Positions 38,400 through 47,385 of a DNA stretch of 64,000 bases are shown one piece after another (within the stretch, counting starts at the first letter, position 1; each line of letters starts with the position of its first letter). The DNA comes from Vicinamibacterales bacterium. GTDB taxonomy: Bacteria > Acidobacteriota > Vicinamibacteria > Vicinamibacterales > UBA2999. The DNA is taken from contig JBAZYO010000003.1 in NCBI GenBank assembly GCA_041659285.1, forward strand, positions 310,001 to 374,000. The letters run 5' to 3'. Position numbers and translations under genes: made by a program. Below the pieces are notes generated by a model. It saw nothing but the letters and a program-made list of their open reading frames with translations. It ran no database searches and had not been told where the DNA came from.

Positions 38400-38837
38400 A
38401 TGAGCTCCCAGGCACACCCTCACCGATCGCAGTTCAAGGTGCTCCGTCCCATCCCCACTCGCTGGATGGACAACGATCACTACGGCCACGTCAACAACGT
38501 CGCCTACTATTCATTCTTCGACACCGCGGTGAACGGATTCCTCATCGACGCGACCGGCTCCGACATCCGCGACCTGCCGGCCATCGGCATCGTCGCCGAG
38601 TCGGGGTGCCGGTTCCTTGAAGCGGTGACCTTTCCGGACACGATCCACGCCGGCATCGACGTCGAACGCCTGGGTACGACGAGCGTGGTCTACCGCATTG
38701 CGCTGTTCCGGGAGGGCAACGACAGTCCGTGCGCCGTGGGCCGGTTCGTCCACGTCTACGTGGACCGGACCACGCGCCGGCCGGTCTCGATTCCGGCCGC
38801 AATCAGAACCGTGCTCGACGGCTTGAAACAGGCGTAG
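38400..38837 (+). CDS. Acyl-CoA thioesterase, 4-hydroxybenzoyl-CoA-thioesterase-like hotdog fold
   Basis: 145 residues. Motif RWMDNDHYGHVNNVAYYSFFDTA contains the catalytic Asp of the YbgC/FadM group; the central strand-helix (VAESGCRFLEAVTFPDTI) and the RFVHVYVDRTTRRP strand fit the hotdog fold. It probably hydrolyses a medium- or long-chain or aromatic acyl-CoA. Stand-alone gene 39 nt after the DUF3309 gene. Confidence 0.85.
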   Translation: MSSQAHPHRSQFKVLRPIPTRWMDNDHYGHVNNVAYYSFFDTAVNGFLIDATGSDIRDLPAIGIVAESGCRFLEAVTFPDTIHAGIDVERLGTTSVVYRIALFREGNDSPCAVGRFVHVYVDRTTRRPVSIPAAIRTVLDGLKQA

Positions 38838-38862
38838 AATGCGCAGCGTCCGGGAGGCGAAC

Positions 38863-40002
38863 ATGAGCGGTCGTTCGAAGCAGTCAATCGGTGCCGTCGT
38901 CGCGCTCGTGCTGGGTTGTGTCGTCGCCGCCATCGCGCCGGCCAGCGGGCAGGCGCCGCCGGCGAAGGCCAAGGGCTGGGTCGTGCCGCGCACCGCCGAC
39001 GGCAAGCCCGATTTGCAGGGCAACTGGACCAACGAGACGCAAACGCCGCTGGAGCGGATGGGCGCCGGCGGGACGACGCTCACCGACGAGCAGGCCAAGG
39101 CGATCGAATCGCGCGCGCAACTGGTCGAAGAGATCCGCGACAAGCCGAGCGATCCCAATCGTGGCATCCCGCCCAAGGGCGGCGGCACCGGCGGGTTCTC
39201 CGCGCCGGGCCAGCAATCGTTCATCGAAATCATCTCCGAGGCCGCGGGCGGTGCGGTTGGCGGGTACAACGGCTTCTGGCTGGATCCCGGCCTGAGCGTC
39301 ATCCGCATCGACGGCGTCGCGCGCAGCTCGATCATCATCGATCCGCCGAACGGCCGGCTGCCGCCACTCACCGACGCGGGCAAGAAGCGCCTGGCCGAGA
39401 TTGCCGCGCGCGGCAAGAAGTTCGGCGAGTTCGATCACCCCGAGATGCGCCCGCTGTCCGACCGCTGCCTGCTCTCGTTCGGGTCGAACGCCGGGCCGCC
39501 GATGCTGCCGAACTACTTCTACAACAACAACTACACCATCGTGCAGACCAGGGATCACGTGATGATCCTGACGGAGATGAACCACGACGCGCGCATCATC
39601 CGCCTGAATGCGAAGGAGCATGGACCGGCAAGCCTCCAGCCGTGGTTCGGCGATTCCATCGGCCGTTGGGAAGGCGACACGCTGGTGGTGGAGACCACCA
39701 ACATCAATCCCATGCAATTGAACCAGACCAGCATCCTGTGGGCGTATCGCGGCGCGTCGGAGAACCTGACGGTGACCGAGCGCTTCACGCGCACCGGGCC
39801 CGACACCATCAAGTATCGCTTTACGATGGAAGACCCCCAGACCTACACCGCGCCCTTTACCGGCGAGTTGCCGTTCAACCGCATTGACGAGATGGTCTAC
39901 GAGTACGCCTGCCACGAGGGCAACCACGCCATGTCGAACATCCTGTCGGGTGAGCGGTCCCGCGAGCGGCAGGCGGCCGAACAGAAGAAGCCGCCGCAGT
40001 AG
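38863..40002 (+). CDS. Exported protein of an uncharacterised acidobacterial-type family
   Basis: 379 residues from ATG 38863, favoured over the ATG at 38839 by GGGAGG 5-6 nt upstream. Signal peptide ending PASGQ; mature start WVVPRTADGKPDLQGNWTN, then WLDPG, PPLTDAG, DRCLLSFGSNAGPPMLPN, IGRWEGDTLVVETTNIN and YACHEGNHAMSNIL. This motif set defines a large exported family common in soil Acidobacteriota and Proteobacteria with no known activity. Beta-rich, probably periplasmic. Confidence 0.75.
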   Translation: MSGRSKQSIGAVVALVLGCVVAAIAPASGQAPPAKAKGWVVPRTADGKPDLQGNWTNETQTPLERMGAGGTTLTDEQAKAIESRAQLVEEIRDKPSDPNRGIPPKGGGTGGFSAPGQQSFIEIISEAAGGAVGGYNGFWLDPGLSVIRIDGVARSSIIIDPPNGRLPPLTDAGKKRLAEIAARGKKFGEFDHPEMRPLSDRCLLSFGSNAGPPMLPNYFYNNNYTIVQTRDHVMILTEMNHDARIIRLNAKEHGPASLQPWFGDSIGRWEGDTLVVETTNINPMQLNQTSILWAYRGASENLTVTERFTRTGPDTIKYRFTMEDPQTYTAPFTGELPFNRIDEMVYEYACHEGNHAMSNILSGERSRERQAAEQKKPPQ

Positions 40003-40034
40003 CGGAATGCTGGTGAATCATCCCAGGCAACGGC

Positions 40035-42233
40035 TCAGAAGCTAATCAGGTTCGTCAGCTTGACGGTCAACGCGCGCTCGAGCAGCCGGCCCGAGGTCGT
40101 GTCGCGCCGGTCGTTGAAGACGACGTAGAGGTCACTGAGCGGCCGGTAGAGGAAGTTGAAGCGGACGTTGGAGCTGAACTGGTGGGTGTCGGCGTTGTAC
40201 TGCAGGAACGAATTGAGAAACAGGTGCGTCGAGAACGCGTACAACCCGCGCGTGACGACCAAGTGCGTGGTGAAGTGACCCTGGGGCAGCGTCACCTTGT
40301 TGACCGTGTAGTTCACGTCGAGATTCAAACGATGGCTCGGCTTCAAGTCCAGCGTGACGCCGGCCGATGTCTGCTGGCCATCCCAGAACTCACCCCAGAT
40401 CACTCTGCCGCCGCCGCTGGCCCTCCGGCTGCGGTCGAGGCTGAAGTTCACCTCCTGCTGCATGTAGTCGTAATCGCCGGCCGGTATCGACACGTCGGCG
40501 CGGATGTCGAATGGCTCGATCAGCCGATCCCAGTTATGCGTGGCCTTGTAGGTGATGCTCGACGAGTTGTGAAACTGGGCGCCGCCGCTGATGTCCTGCT
40601 GTCGCGTTTCAACGCCGCCGCGCCACTTCGCGTAATAGTCGGCGCCGGCCGTGACGTTGAAGTTACGGATGTACTTGTGGTGAATCCGGGGCAGCACCGT
40701 GACGTTGGCGGCGTAGTGGTCGTTGTCGCGCCTGCGGACGAAGCCGACCTCGGGGTTGAAGTGAGCCTGCACCTGTTCGTATTGCCCGGACACCGTGAAA
40801 TCGTTGTCGCGCCAGCTGACGCCGACGGCCTTGGCCGCGTCGCCGTCGGCGACGCCAGGTGTCTGGCTGTGCAGCCAGTACGACGTCACGTCCAGCTTCT
40901 GAAGAAACTGCAAGTTGGCGTCGACCCCGACGACGCGGTTGTAATCGCCGGGGCGGGTGGAGTTGCGATTGGTCACAATGGTGCCAATCCACGAGTTCGT
41001 GAAGAGGGTCTTCTTGAGCCGGCCGACGAGGAACGTGTTCGCCGGCGTGGTGTCGGTCGCCTCCGTTCGCATGGCGACCAGGCCGATGTCGTAGGTCCGC
41101 GCCTTGCCCGACACGCGCGCCCCGCCGGTGATGGGAATGGGCGTTCCGCTCGCGCTCAGGCCGATCTGCCGGCTGAAGAACGGTAGCAGGTTGTTGCCAC
41201 TCCCGCCGGCGCCGCCGCCGCGCACGCCGAAGTTGAACAGGTCGCGGTTTTCAAGAAAGAACTCCCGCTTCTCTGGAAAGAACACGCTGAAGCGGGTCAG
41301 GTTCACCTGCTGCTGATCGGCTTCCACCTGCGAAAAATCCGTGCGGTAGCTGAGGTCGAGCTTGACCGATGGCGTCAGCGCGTACTTGAGGTCGAGGCCG
41401 GCGTCGAAGTCGAACGCCGAGGTGACGGTGCCTTGCGAGAACGACTCGCGCGGGCCGGCTCGCACGTACGGCTTGACCGTCAGGTTGCGTCCTTGATCGA
41501 GGCCGTCGAATCCGCGTAGCGTGCCCGCCAGCGAGGCCTTGAAGACGCGATACCGTCGTGGCAGCGGCGACCAGTGGCTGTCTTCGTTCGCACGGCGGAG
41601 GCGCCGGGTCATGTTCATGCCCCACTCGGGCGAGGCCGGACTCTTGAAGCGGAGCGTCTTGAGCGGGATCACCATTTCCGCGAACCATCCCTCGCTGGTG
41701 ATTCGCGCCTTCGCCTCCCAGACGCCATCCCAGTCCTGGTTGTTCTGGTCGCCGTCGTTGAAGATTTCGGAATCGCGTCGCGCGCCGGCGGGGTTGATCG
41801 CGAAGAGCAATCCCGACCGGCGATCGCCCAGGGTGTCGAGAAACAGCGTGAAGCCGTCGCCCTCCTGGCCGGCAAAGTCCTCCTTCAGTTCGTTGACAAT
41901 GATGCCTTCGGGGTGCGAGTCGTAGCACCAGACGCCGACGTAGAGGTTGCGCGAGTCGTACACGAACCTCGCTTCGGTGACCTCGCTGGCCGGCTGGCCG
42001 GGCCGAGGCTCCCATTGGATGAAATCGGTGGCCGGCCTGGCGCGCTTCCATGCCGGTTCGTCAAGCACTGCGTCGACTCGCATCGGCTCGTCGATACGAA
42101 CGGCGTCAACGACGCGTTCCAGGTGCGCGGTGGCGTAGTCGATGGGATGGGCCGCCTGGCCCGCCGCCAGGCTCTGGGCAGGCGCGGGTCGTGCCACGAG
42201 GCAGCAGAACAGCAGACAGATGACCGCGCGCAT
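40035..42233 (-). CDS. DUF5916 outer-membrane barrel with CBM9-like N-terminal domain
   Basis: 732 residues with a signal peptide (ICLLFCCLVARPAPAQ). Residues about 45-230 resemble carbohydrate-binding module family 9 (IDEPMRVDAVLDEPAWKRA, LYVGVWCYDSHPEGI, GDGFTLFLDTLGDRRSG). The rest is the DUF5916 barrel (QQQVNLTRFSVFFPEKREFFLENRDLFNFG), ending in a Leu-Ile-Ser-Phe barrel terminus. Such proteins probably bind or transport glycans at the outer membrane. 29 nt downstream of the Lon-domain gene. Confidence 0.8.
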   Translation of the reverse strand: MRAVICLLFCCLVARPAPAQSLAAGQAAHPIDYATAHLERVVDAVRIDEPMRVDAVLDEPAWKRARPATDFIQWEPRPGQPASEVTEARFVYDSRNLYVGVWCYDSHPEGIIVNELKEDFAGQEGDGFTLFLDTLGDRRSGLLFAINPAGARRDSEIFNDGDQNNQDWDGVWEAKARITSEGWFAEMVIPLKTLRFKSPASPEWGMNMTRRLRRANEDSHWSPLPRRYRVFKASLAGTLRGFDGLDQGRNLTVKPYVRAGPRESFSQGTVTSAFDFDAGLDLKYALTPSVKLDLSYRTDFSQVEADQQQVNLTRFSVFFPEKREFFLENRDLFNFGVRGGGAGGSGNNLLPFFSRQIGLSASGTPIPITGGARVSGKARTYDIGLVAMRTEATDTTPANTFLVGRLKKTLFTNSWIGTIVTNRNSTRPGDYNRVVGVDANLQFLQKLDVTSYWLHSQTPGVADGDAAKAVGVSWRDNDFTVSGQYEQVQAHFNPEVGFVRRRDNDHYAANVTVLPRIHHKYIRNFNVTAGADYYAKWRGGVETRQQDISGGAQFHNSSSITYKATHNWDRLIEPFDIRADVSIPAGDYDYMQQEVNFSLDRSRRASGGGRVIWGEFWDGQQTSAGVTLDLKPSHRLNLDVNYTVNKVTLPQGHFTTHLVVTRGLYAFSTHLFLNSFLQYNADTHQFSSNVRFNFLYRPLSDLYVVFNDRRDTTSGRLLERALTVKLTNLISF

Positions 42234-42262
42234 GCAAGGGATCGCAGAGGGTCGAAGATGCC

Positions 42263-42901
42263 TTAGTGAATCATACCGGCGTCGCCGGCGGAATGCTTGA
42301 GCAGCGCCTTCATTTCCAGCAGCTCGATCATCGAATGGCAGCGCGCCAGCGGGCCGTGGCGCTCGAGCAGCGCCTGCCTCTCCAGCGGATCGAACTCCAG
42401 GTATTGCGCCAGCGCGTTGATCAGGTCTTCGTCCGGCATGTTCTGCGGCAGCCGGCTCTCCATCGTCCCCTCGAAGAGCGGGGCCAGCAGCGACTCAAGC
42501 TGGCGCCGGGCCCCCTTCAATTCATCCTTGTCGCCGGCTGACAAGGTCTCGTCGATGGGCGTGATGATGGCCCGGCGATAGAGCTGGCCGATGGCCGGAT
42601 CCTCCTCGCCCAGCATCGTGAACTTATCGAGGCCGCGCAGCACCAGGTTGAACCGCCCCTCGTCCAGCCGCTCGGCGTGGGTGATGAGGCCGGTGCAGCC
42701 GACGCCGTAGACCGGCGGCCGCCCTTCGTAGTTGGTGTCGTGCCCCGGACGCAGCAACACCATGCCGATCAGGCGATCGCCGGCGAGCGCATCCGCCACC
42801 ATCTGCCGGTACCGCGGCTCGAAGATGTGCAGCGGCAGGAAGACATTCGGGAACAGGATCACGGTCGGGAGGGGAAAGATCGGGAGTGACGACGGAAACA
42901 T
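42263..42901 (-). CDS. Lon-substrate-binding-domain protein (no protease)
   Basis: 212 residues from ATG 42901, 2 nt after the VWA stop. The N-terminal LonN/PUA-like domain is clear (LPIFPLPTVILFPNVFLPLHIFEPRYRQMV; GVGCTGLITHAERL; GRFNLVLRGLDKF), followed by a short helical tail. The AAA and protease domains of Lon are absent. Stand-alone LonN proteins are common and poorly understood; coupling to an AAA/VWA pair suggests an adaptor role, by inference. Confidence 0.85.
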   Translation of the reverse strand: MFPSSLPIFPLPTVILFPNVFLPLHIFEPRYRQMVADALAGDRLIGMVLLRPGHDTNYEGRPPVYGVGCTGLITHAERLDEGRFNLVLRGLDKFTMLGEEDPAIGQLYRRAIITPIDETLSAGDKDELKGARRQLESLLAPLFEGTMESRLPQNMPDEDLINALAQYLEFDPLERQALLERHGPLARCHSMIELLEMKALLKHSAGDAGMIH

Positions 42902-42903
42902 GA

Positions 42904-44229
42904 TCAGTGAATCGTCTTGGTCTTCTTGTCCATGTAGTCCATCAGCACGTACTCCCCAAGCGTGTAGGGCGTCGTGAAGTAGGCCTTGCCGCGGCACATC
43001 GCGGCGACCCGGCGGACAAAGGCAACCAGGTCGTAGTCGCGGGCCAGCATGAAGGTGTTGATCATGATCCCCGCCTTCGCGCACGCCGACACTTCGGCCA
43101 GGGTCTCGCCGATCACGAACGGATCGAGGCCGAACGGGTTCTTGTAGATGCTGCCGTCCGGCTGGGTCAGCGCCGACGGCTTGCCGTCGGTGATCATGAT
43201 GATCTGCCGCATGTCTTTGCGCTGGCGCTCGAGGATGCGGCGGGCCACGCGCAGGCCTTCGCGCGTGTTGGTGTAGTACGGCCCGACGCGCACGCGCCCG
43301 AGTTCCCGCAGCGGGATCTCTTCGGCGCTGTCATGGAACAGCACGGCATGAAGCGTGTCACCGGGATATTGCGTTCGAATGAGGTGCGACAGCGCCAGGG
43401 CCACGCGCTTGGCCGGGGTAAAGCGATCCTCGCCGTAGAGGATCATGCTGTGGCTGCAGTCGAGCATCAGCACGGTGGCGCAGGAGCTTTGATATTCGCC
43501 TTGCGCGACCATCAGGTCCGAATAGTCGATGTCGATGCCTGACGTATGAACGGCCGGGGCCTCGCCCTCGCCGGCGGCGGCCGCCGCTGCAGTCCGCTCC
43601 TCCGCCGCGCGCTGCACGACGTTGAGAATCGTCGCCGTGGCGTCGATGTTCATGACATCGCCAAACTCATACGGCTTCGGCGCGCCGCTGGTTTCGATGC
43701 CGGTGGACAGGTCGCGCGTGTCGTGACGGCCGGTGCTGCTGTGGCCGGATGAACCGAGCAGGTCGCGCAGAGCGCGATAGCCCAGGAAGTCGAGCGCCTT
43801 GTCGGTGACCTCGAACTTCACCTCGCCGGGTTCGCCCTCGCCGGGACCGCCGCCCTGGGCGCGCCGGGCCTTCTCGGGATCCAGGTCAGGCGGGGCGGTG
43901 ATGTAGCCCGACTCCTTCATGCGCTCGATGATCTGCTGGATCAGATCCTCCAGCTGCTTGCCCTGAGCGAGGCGGTCGCTTTCGGCCGCCGAGTCGAAGG
44001 GGTCGCCGAACATCTTCTCGAGCGTGTCTTCGGGCAGCACCCCGCCGTTGAACAGCGCTTCGAGAATGGCGTCGTGCAGCGCCTGCATGGTGCGGTCGCT
44101 GTCGTCGCCGGTGTCGCGCGGGTTCCCGAACCCGCTCGACATCAGCAGGTCCGACAACTTCGACATGAGCTCGTCCATGTCGAGGTCGTCGAGCAGGTTG
44201 GGGACGTACTTCGTGTATTTGTATTTCAT
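42904..44229 (-). CDS. VWA-domain protein, CoxE-like
   Basis: 441 residues from ATG 44229; an upstream in-frame start gives an Arg/Thr-rich extension without a ribosome site. N-terminal helical region (about 1-150) with acidic stretches, then a VWA domain with MIDAS DCSHS (LMLDCSHSMILYG) and IMITDGKPSA, ending DYMDKKTKTIH. No membrane segment. This pairing of a VWA protein with the AAA ATPase upstream recalls magnesium-chelatase D/I and CoxE/CoxD partners. Confidence 0.85.
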   Translation of the reverse strand: MKYKYTKYVPNLLDDLDMDELMSKLSDLLMSSGFGNPRDTGDDSDRTMQALHDAILEALFNGGVLPEDTLEKMFGDPFDSAAESDRLAQGKQLEDLIQQIIERMKESGYITAPPDLDPEKARRAQGGGPGEGEPGEVKFEVTDKALDFLGYRALRDLLGSSGHSSTGRHDTRDLSTGIETSGAPKPYEFGDVMNIDATATILNVVQRAAEERTAAAAAAGEGEAPAVHTSGIDIDYSDLMVAQGEYQSSCATVLMLDCSHSMILYGEDRFTPAKRVALALSHLIRTQYPGDTLHAVLFHDSAEEIPLRELGRVRVGPYYTNTREGLRVARRILERQRKDMRQIIMITDGKPSALTQPDGSIYKNPFGLDPFVIGETLAEVSACAKAGIMINTFMLARDYDLVAFVRRVAAMCRGKAYFTTPYTLGEYVLMDYMDKKTKTIH

Positions 44230-44260
44230 GTTGCCGGGGGCCCTGATCCCTGATCCCCGA

Positions 44261-45781
44261 CTAGTTGTAGTACCGCTTCTTCTTCTTGCCGGTCGGGCTG
44301 TCGTCGTCATCATCCGGCGTCAGCACCGGCGCGCGGCTGTGCTGCGGTTGAGGGCGCCGGACCGGTTCGGTGGCGTGGTAGCCGCGCTCGTCGCTGCGGC
44401 TGATCTTCTTCTGCGAGTACAGCCCTTCGAGCGCGAAGTCGATCCCGGCGGCGAGCACCGGCACTGGCGCGTCCGGGGCAATGCCGGCCAGGTGCGCCAG
44501 TTCGAGCAAGCCCTGCACGCGCCTGGCCTGCGCCAGCAGCTCCGCGGACGAGGTGGTGTCCGACAGGCTGAGCGCGCCGCCGAGGTCGAACCATTCGATC
44601 ACCGGCTTCAAGTCTGAGTCGCGGACGTAGCCGTCGAACACGTTCGAGACGGCCGCGCGCACCAGGTCGCGCGCCACCTGGTCGGCGCCCTTCAGCTCGC
44701 CTTCGTATTCCAGCTCGAACTTGCCGGTCATCGACGGCAGCGCCGCGTAGATATCGGTGACCCGCGCCACCGTCGGCGTCTCGCCGGTCGCCAGGGCGCG
44801 GCGCTCGGCGTTCGACACCGTGGTCTCGAGCACGCTGATCGGCAGGCGCTGGCTGACGCCGGAACGCTTGTCCACTTTCCGCTCGCCGCGGGCCTGGAAG
44901 GCGATTTCCTCGACCACTTCGCGGACGAAGCGGGGGACCTCGATGTCGCCGCCGCGCGCGACCCACGCCTCCTGCGACGTGATCTCGATCGCGTCGACGC
45001 GGCTCTGCATGTAGTGGGTGCGGATCTCGGCGCCGATGCGGTCCTTGAGCGGCGTGATGATCTTGCCGCGCGCCGTGTAGTCTTCGGGGTTGGCGGTGAA
45101 GGCGATCAGCACGTCGAGCGGCAGGCGCACCGGATAGCCCTTAATCTGGACGTCGCCTTCCTGCAGGATGTTGAACAGGCCGACCTGGATCTTGCCGGCG
45201 AGGTCGGGCAGTTCGTTGATGGCGAAAATGCCGCGGTTGGCGCGCGGCAGCAGGCCGAAGTGCATCGACAGCTCGCTGCCCAGTTGCAGGCCGCCCTTGG
45301 CGGCCTTGATCGGATCGATGTCGCCGATCATGTCGGCGATGGTCACGTCCGGGGTCGCCAGTTTCTCCACATAGCGCGCCTCGCGCGGCAACCAGCGGAT
45401 GGGCAGGTCGTCGCCTTCCGCCTTGACGCGCGCCAGGCCGTACGCCGACAGCGGCGCCATCGGGTCGTCGTTGATCTCGCTGCCCGGAATGACCGGCAGC
45501 CACTCGTCCAGCAGCGTGGTGAGGGCGCGCAGGATGCGCGTTTTCGCCTGGCCGCGCAGGCCGAGCAGGATGAAGTGGTGCTTGGCCAGCACGGCGTTGA
45601 CCAGTTGCGGCACGACCGTGTCGTCGTAGCCGATGATCCCGGGGAACAGCGTCTCCTTGCGGCGCAAGCGTTCCGCGAGGTTCTCGCGGACTTCGTCGCG
45701 GACCGGACGCCGGCGAACGTCTCCGCGCGCGATGGCCGCTTTCAGATGTCCGAGGGTCTCGAGACGGGGCGAAGACGACAT
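44261..45781 (-). CDS. BchI/MoxR-like AAA+ ATPase
   Basis: 506 residues. Walker A GLRGQAKT (74-81); the Walker B equivalent reads GIFAINELPDL with Asn where most AAA proteins have Asp; then GDVQIKGYPVRLPLDVLIAFTANPEDYTARGKIITPLKDRIG, the insert and sensor-1 region of the magnesium-chelatase I group. The C-terminal tail is Asp-rich then Lys-rich (DDDDDSPTGKKKKRYYN). It forms a three-gene minus-strand unit with the VWA and LonN genes; a multi-subunit AAA/VWA remodelling complex is likely. Confidence 0.85.
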   Translation of the reverse strand: MSSSPRLETLGHLKAAIARGDVRRRPVRDEVRENLAERLRRKETLFPGIIGYDDTVVPQLVNAVLAKHHFILLGLRGQAKTRILRALTTLLDEWLPVIPGSEINDDPMAPLSAYGLARVKAEGDDLPIRWLPREARYVEKLATPDVTIADMIGDIDPIKAAKGGLQLGSELSMHFGLLPRANRGIFAINELPDLAGKIQVGLFNILQEGDVQIKGYPVRLPLDVLIAFTANPEDYTARGKIITPLKDRIGAEIRTHYMQSRVDAIEITSQEAWVARGGDIEVPRFVREVVEEIAFQARGERKVDKRSGVSQRLPISVLETTVSNAERRALATGETPTVARVTDIYAALPSMTGKFELEYEGELKGADQVARDLVRAAVSNVFDGYVRDSDLKPVIEWFDLGGALSLSDTTSSAELLAQARRVQGLLELAHLAGIAPDAPVPVLAAGIDFALEGLYSQKKISRSDERGYHATEPVRRPQPQHSRAPVLTPDDDDDSPTGKKKKRYYN

Positions 45782-45790
45782 ATCCGGCTA

Positions 45791-46558
45791 TTATGACTCG
45801 CCGCGCCTTCCCGAAGGTTCAGCCGGCGCCACCGCGCGCCGTGGCGAATACGGCCGGAGCGGCGGCAATTCGTACGAGACGCCTTTTCGCAGCACATCCA
45901 ACGTCTGCAACGCCGTCAGCGGATAGATGGTCCGGAGGCCGTTGGGCATGGGCCGGTCGAACGGCTGGCCGAGCCGGAACCACCCGTCAGGGGTGATCAC
46001 GAACGTGCCTGCGGTCCAGCCGGCCTTGCGGCGCGACGCCACCACCACGAAATCCACGTCCGGGAGGTCCGCCCACGGCCCGGGATACCGGCGATCGGGC
46101 TCGTCGGTGCCTTCGGCGGCCGTTCGCGTGCGATGCGAGGACCGCGCCGCGGCGGCATGGCGGGTGCGGTGGATGAGCGTGTCGATGCCGGTGAGGATGG
46201 GGTCGCCGAACGGCTCGTCGGTCCACCACGACACGGCGCGGATGAGTCCGCTGGCCATGAGATAACCGCACAACAGGCCGGCCGGCGTGAAGAACGCGAA
46301 GGTGAAGCCGGTGAGGAGCATCAGCGGCGGCGGCATGAACTCAATCCCCGCGGTGTTCGCGACCTGGTGGCTGTAGGCGACGAAGCCCTCGAGGCCGAAC
46401 CCGAGCCCGGCCAGCAGCGTGAGCAGGCCCGAGACCGGCACCATGGCCTGCACGGGCAGATCGATCGCGTCCCAGTGCCGCCGCGGCAGCAGCGACGGGA
46501 CAATGGCGAGGACCGCATCGACGAAGGGCCGCACGGGTGGAGTATAAGGGCGACCCAT
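45791..46558 (-). CDS. Hypothetical membrane protein
   Basis: About 255 residues if started at ATG 46558; starts at 46600 or GTG 46534 are also possible because the divergent GDPD gene begins here. N-terminal half with two hydrophobic segments (VQAMVPVSGLLTLLAGLGFGL; LMLLTGFTFAFFTPAGLLCGYL), C-terminal soluble half (DLPDVDFVVVASRRKAGWTAG, GWFRLGQPFDRPMPNGLRTIYP). No family recognised. It ends 10 nt before the AAA ATPase start, so it probably belongs downstream of nothing and upstream of that operon. Confidence 0.55.
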   Translation of the reverse strand: MGRPYTPPVRPFVDAVLAIVPSLLPRRHWDAIDLPVQAMVPVSGLLTLLAGLGFGLEGFVAYSHQVANTAGIEFMPPPLMLLTGFTFAFFTPAGLLCGYLMASGLIRAVSWWTDEPFGDPILTGIDTLIHRTRHAAAARSSHRTRTAAEGTDEPDRRYPGPWADLPDVDFVVVASRRKAGWTAGTFVITPDGWFRLGQPFDRPMPNGLRTIYPLTALQTLDVLRKGVSYELPPLRPYSPRRAVAPAEPSGRRGES

Positions 46559-46572
46559 GCGAACATGACGTC

Positions 46573-47385
46573 GTGCCCGTGCCGGTCTTCGAGTCGCCAC
46601 GCCCTCTGGTGTTCGCCCATCGCGGCGGCGCCAGGCTTGCGCCGGAGAATACGCTGGCCGCGCTCGACCACGGCCTGGCCCTGGGCGCCGACGGCATCGA
46701 GATCGACGTCCAACTGTCGGCGGACGGCGTGCCCATGGTCATCCACGACAAGACGCTCGACCGGACTACCGACCGGGTGGGCGCCGTGCACGACTTCACC
46801 GCCGACGAACTGGCGCGCGTCGACGCCGGCCACCGGTTCGAGCGCGACGGCGCGTTTCCCTTTCGCGGCCAGGGCATCGGCGTCCCGACGCTGCGCGCCG
46901 TGTTGGCGCGGCATCCCGAGACGCGCGTCATCATCGAGATGAAGGGTGGCGAGCCGGAACTGGCGCGGGCCGTGGCGCACGAGGTGCGGCACGCCGGCGC
47001 CGTGGATCGTGTATGCGTTGGCTCCTTCTACCAGGCCTCCATCGAAGCCTTGCGGGAAGAGGCGCCTGAGATCGTGACCAGCGCCTCGCAGCCGGAGGCG
47101 CGGTGGGCCCTGCACCGCTCGTGGGTGCGCTGGCCGTGGATTGGCCCGCGCCCGTACGTCGCGTTTCAGGTCCCCGAGCGCGCGGGACGGTTGCGCGTGG
47201 TGACGCCGGCGTTCGTGGACCAGGTGCATCGCGAGGGACAGGTGATCCAGGTGTGGGTGGTCAACGACGAGCCCGACATCCGCCGGCTGCTCGACTGGGG
47301 CGTCGATGGCCTGATCTCCGATCGGCCCGACGTCGCGGTGCCGGTCAACGCCGCGTGGTATAACGAGCGCCAAACCCCAGCATGA
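46573..47385 (+). CDS. Glycerophosphodiester phosphodiesterase
   Basis: About 270 residues from GTG 46573; an alternative GTG at 46537 adds 12 residues but overlaps the divergent gene. Active-site motifs of the GDPD TIM barrel are intact: FAHRGGARLAPENTL (first His-Arg), GIEIDVQLSADGVPMVIHD (metal ligands and second His), VIIEMKGGE, and QVWVVNDEPDIRRLLDWGVDGLISDRP. It hydrolyses glycerophosphodiesters to glycerol-3-phosphate and an alcohol. No signal peptide, so cytosolic. First of a chain of overlapping genes. Confidence 0.88.
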   Translation: MPVPVFESPRPLVFAHRGGARLAPENTLAALDHGLALGADGIEIDVQLSADGVPMVIHDKTLDRTTDRVGAVHDFTADELARVDAGHRFERDGAFPFRGQGIGVPTLRAVLARHPETRVIIEMKGGEPELARAVAHEVRHAGAVDRVCVGSFYQASIEALREEAPEIVTSASQPEARWALHRSWVRWPWIGPRPYVAFQVPERAGRLRVVTPAFVDQVHREGQVIQVWVVNDEPDIRRLLDWGVDGLISDRPDVAVPVNAAWYNERQTPA

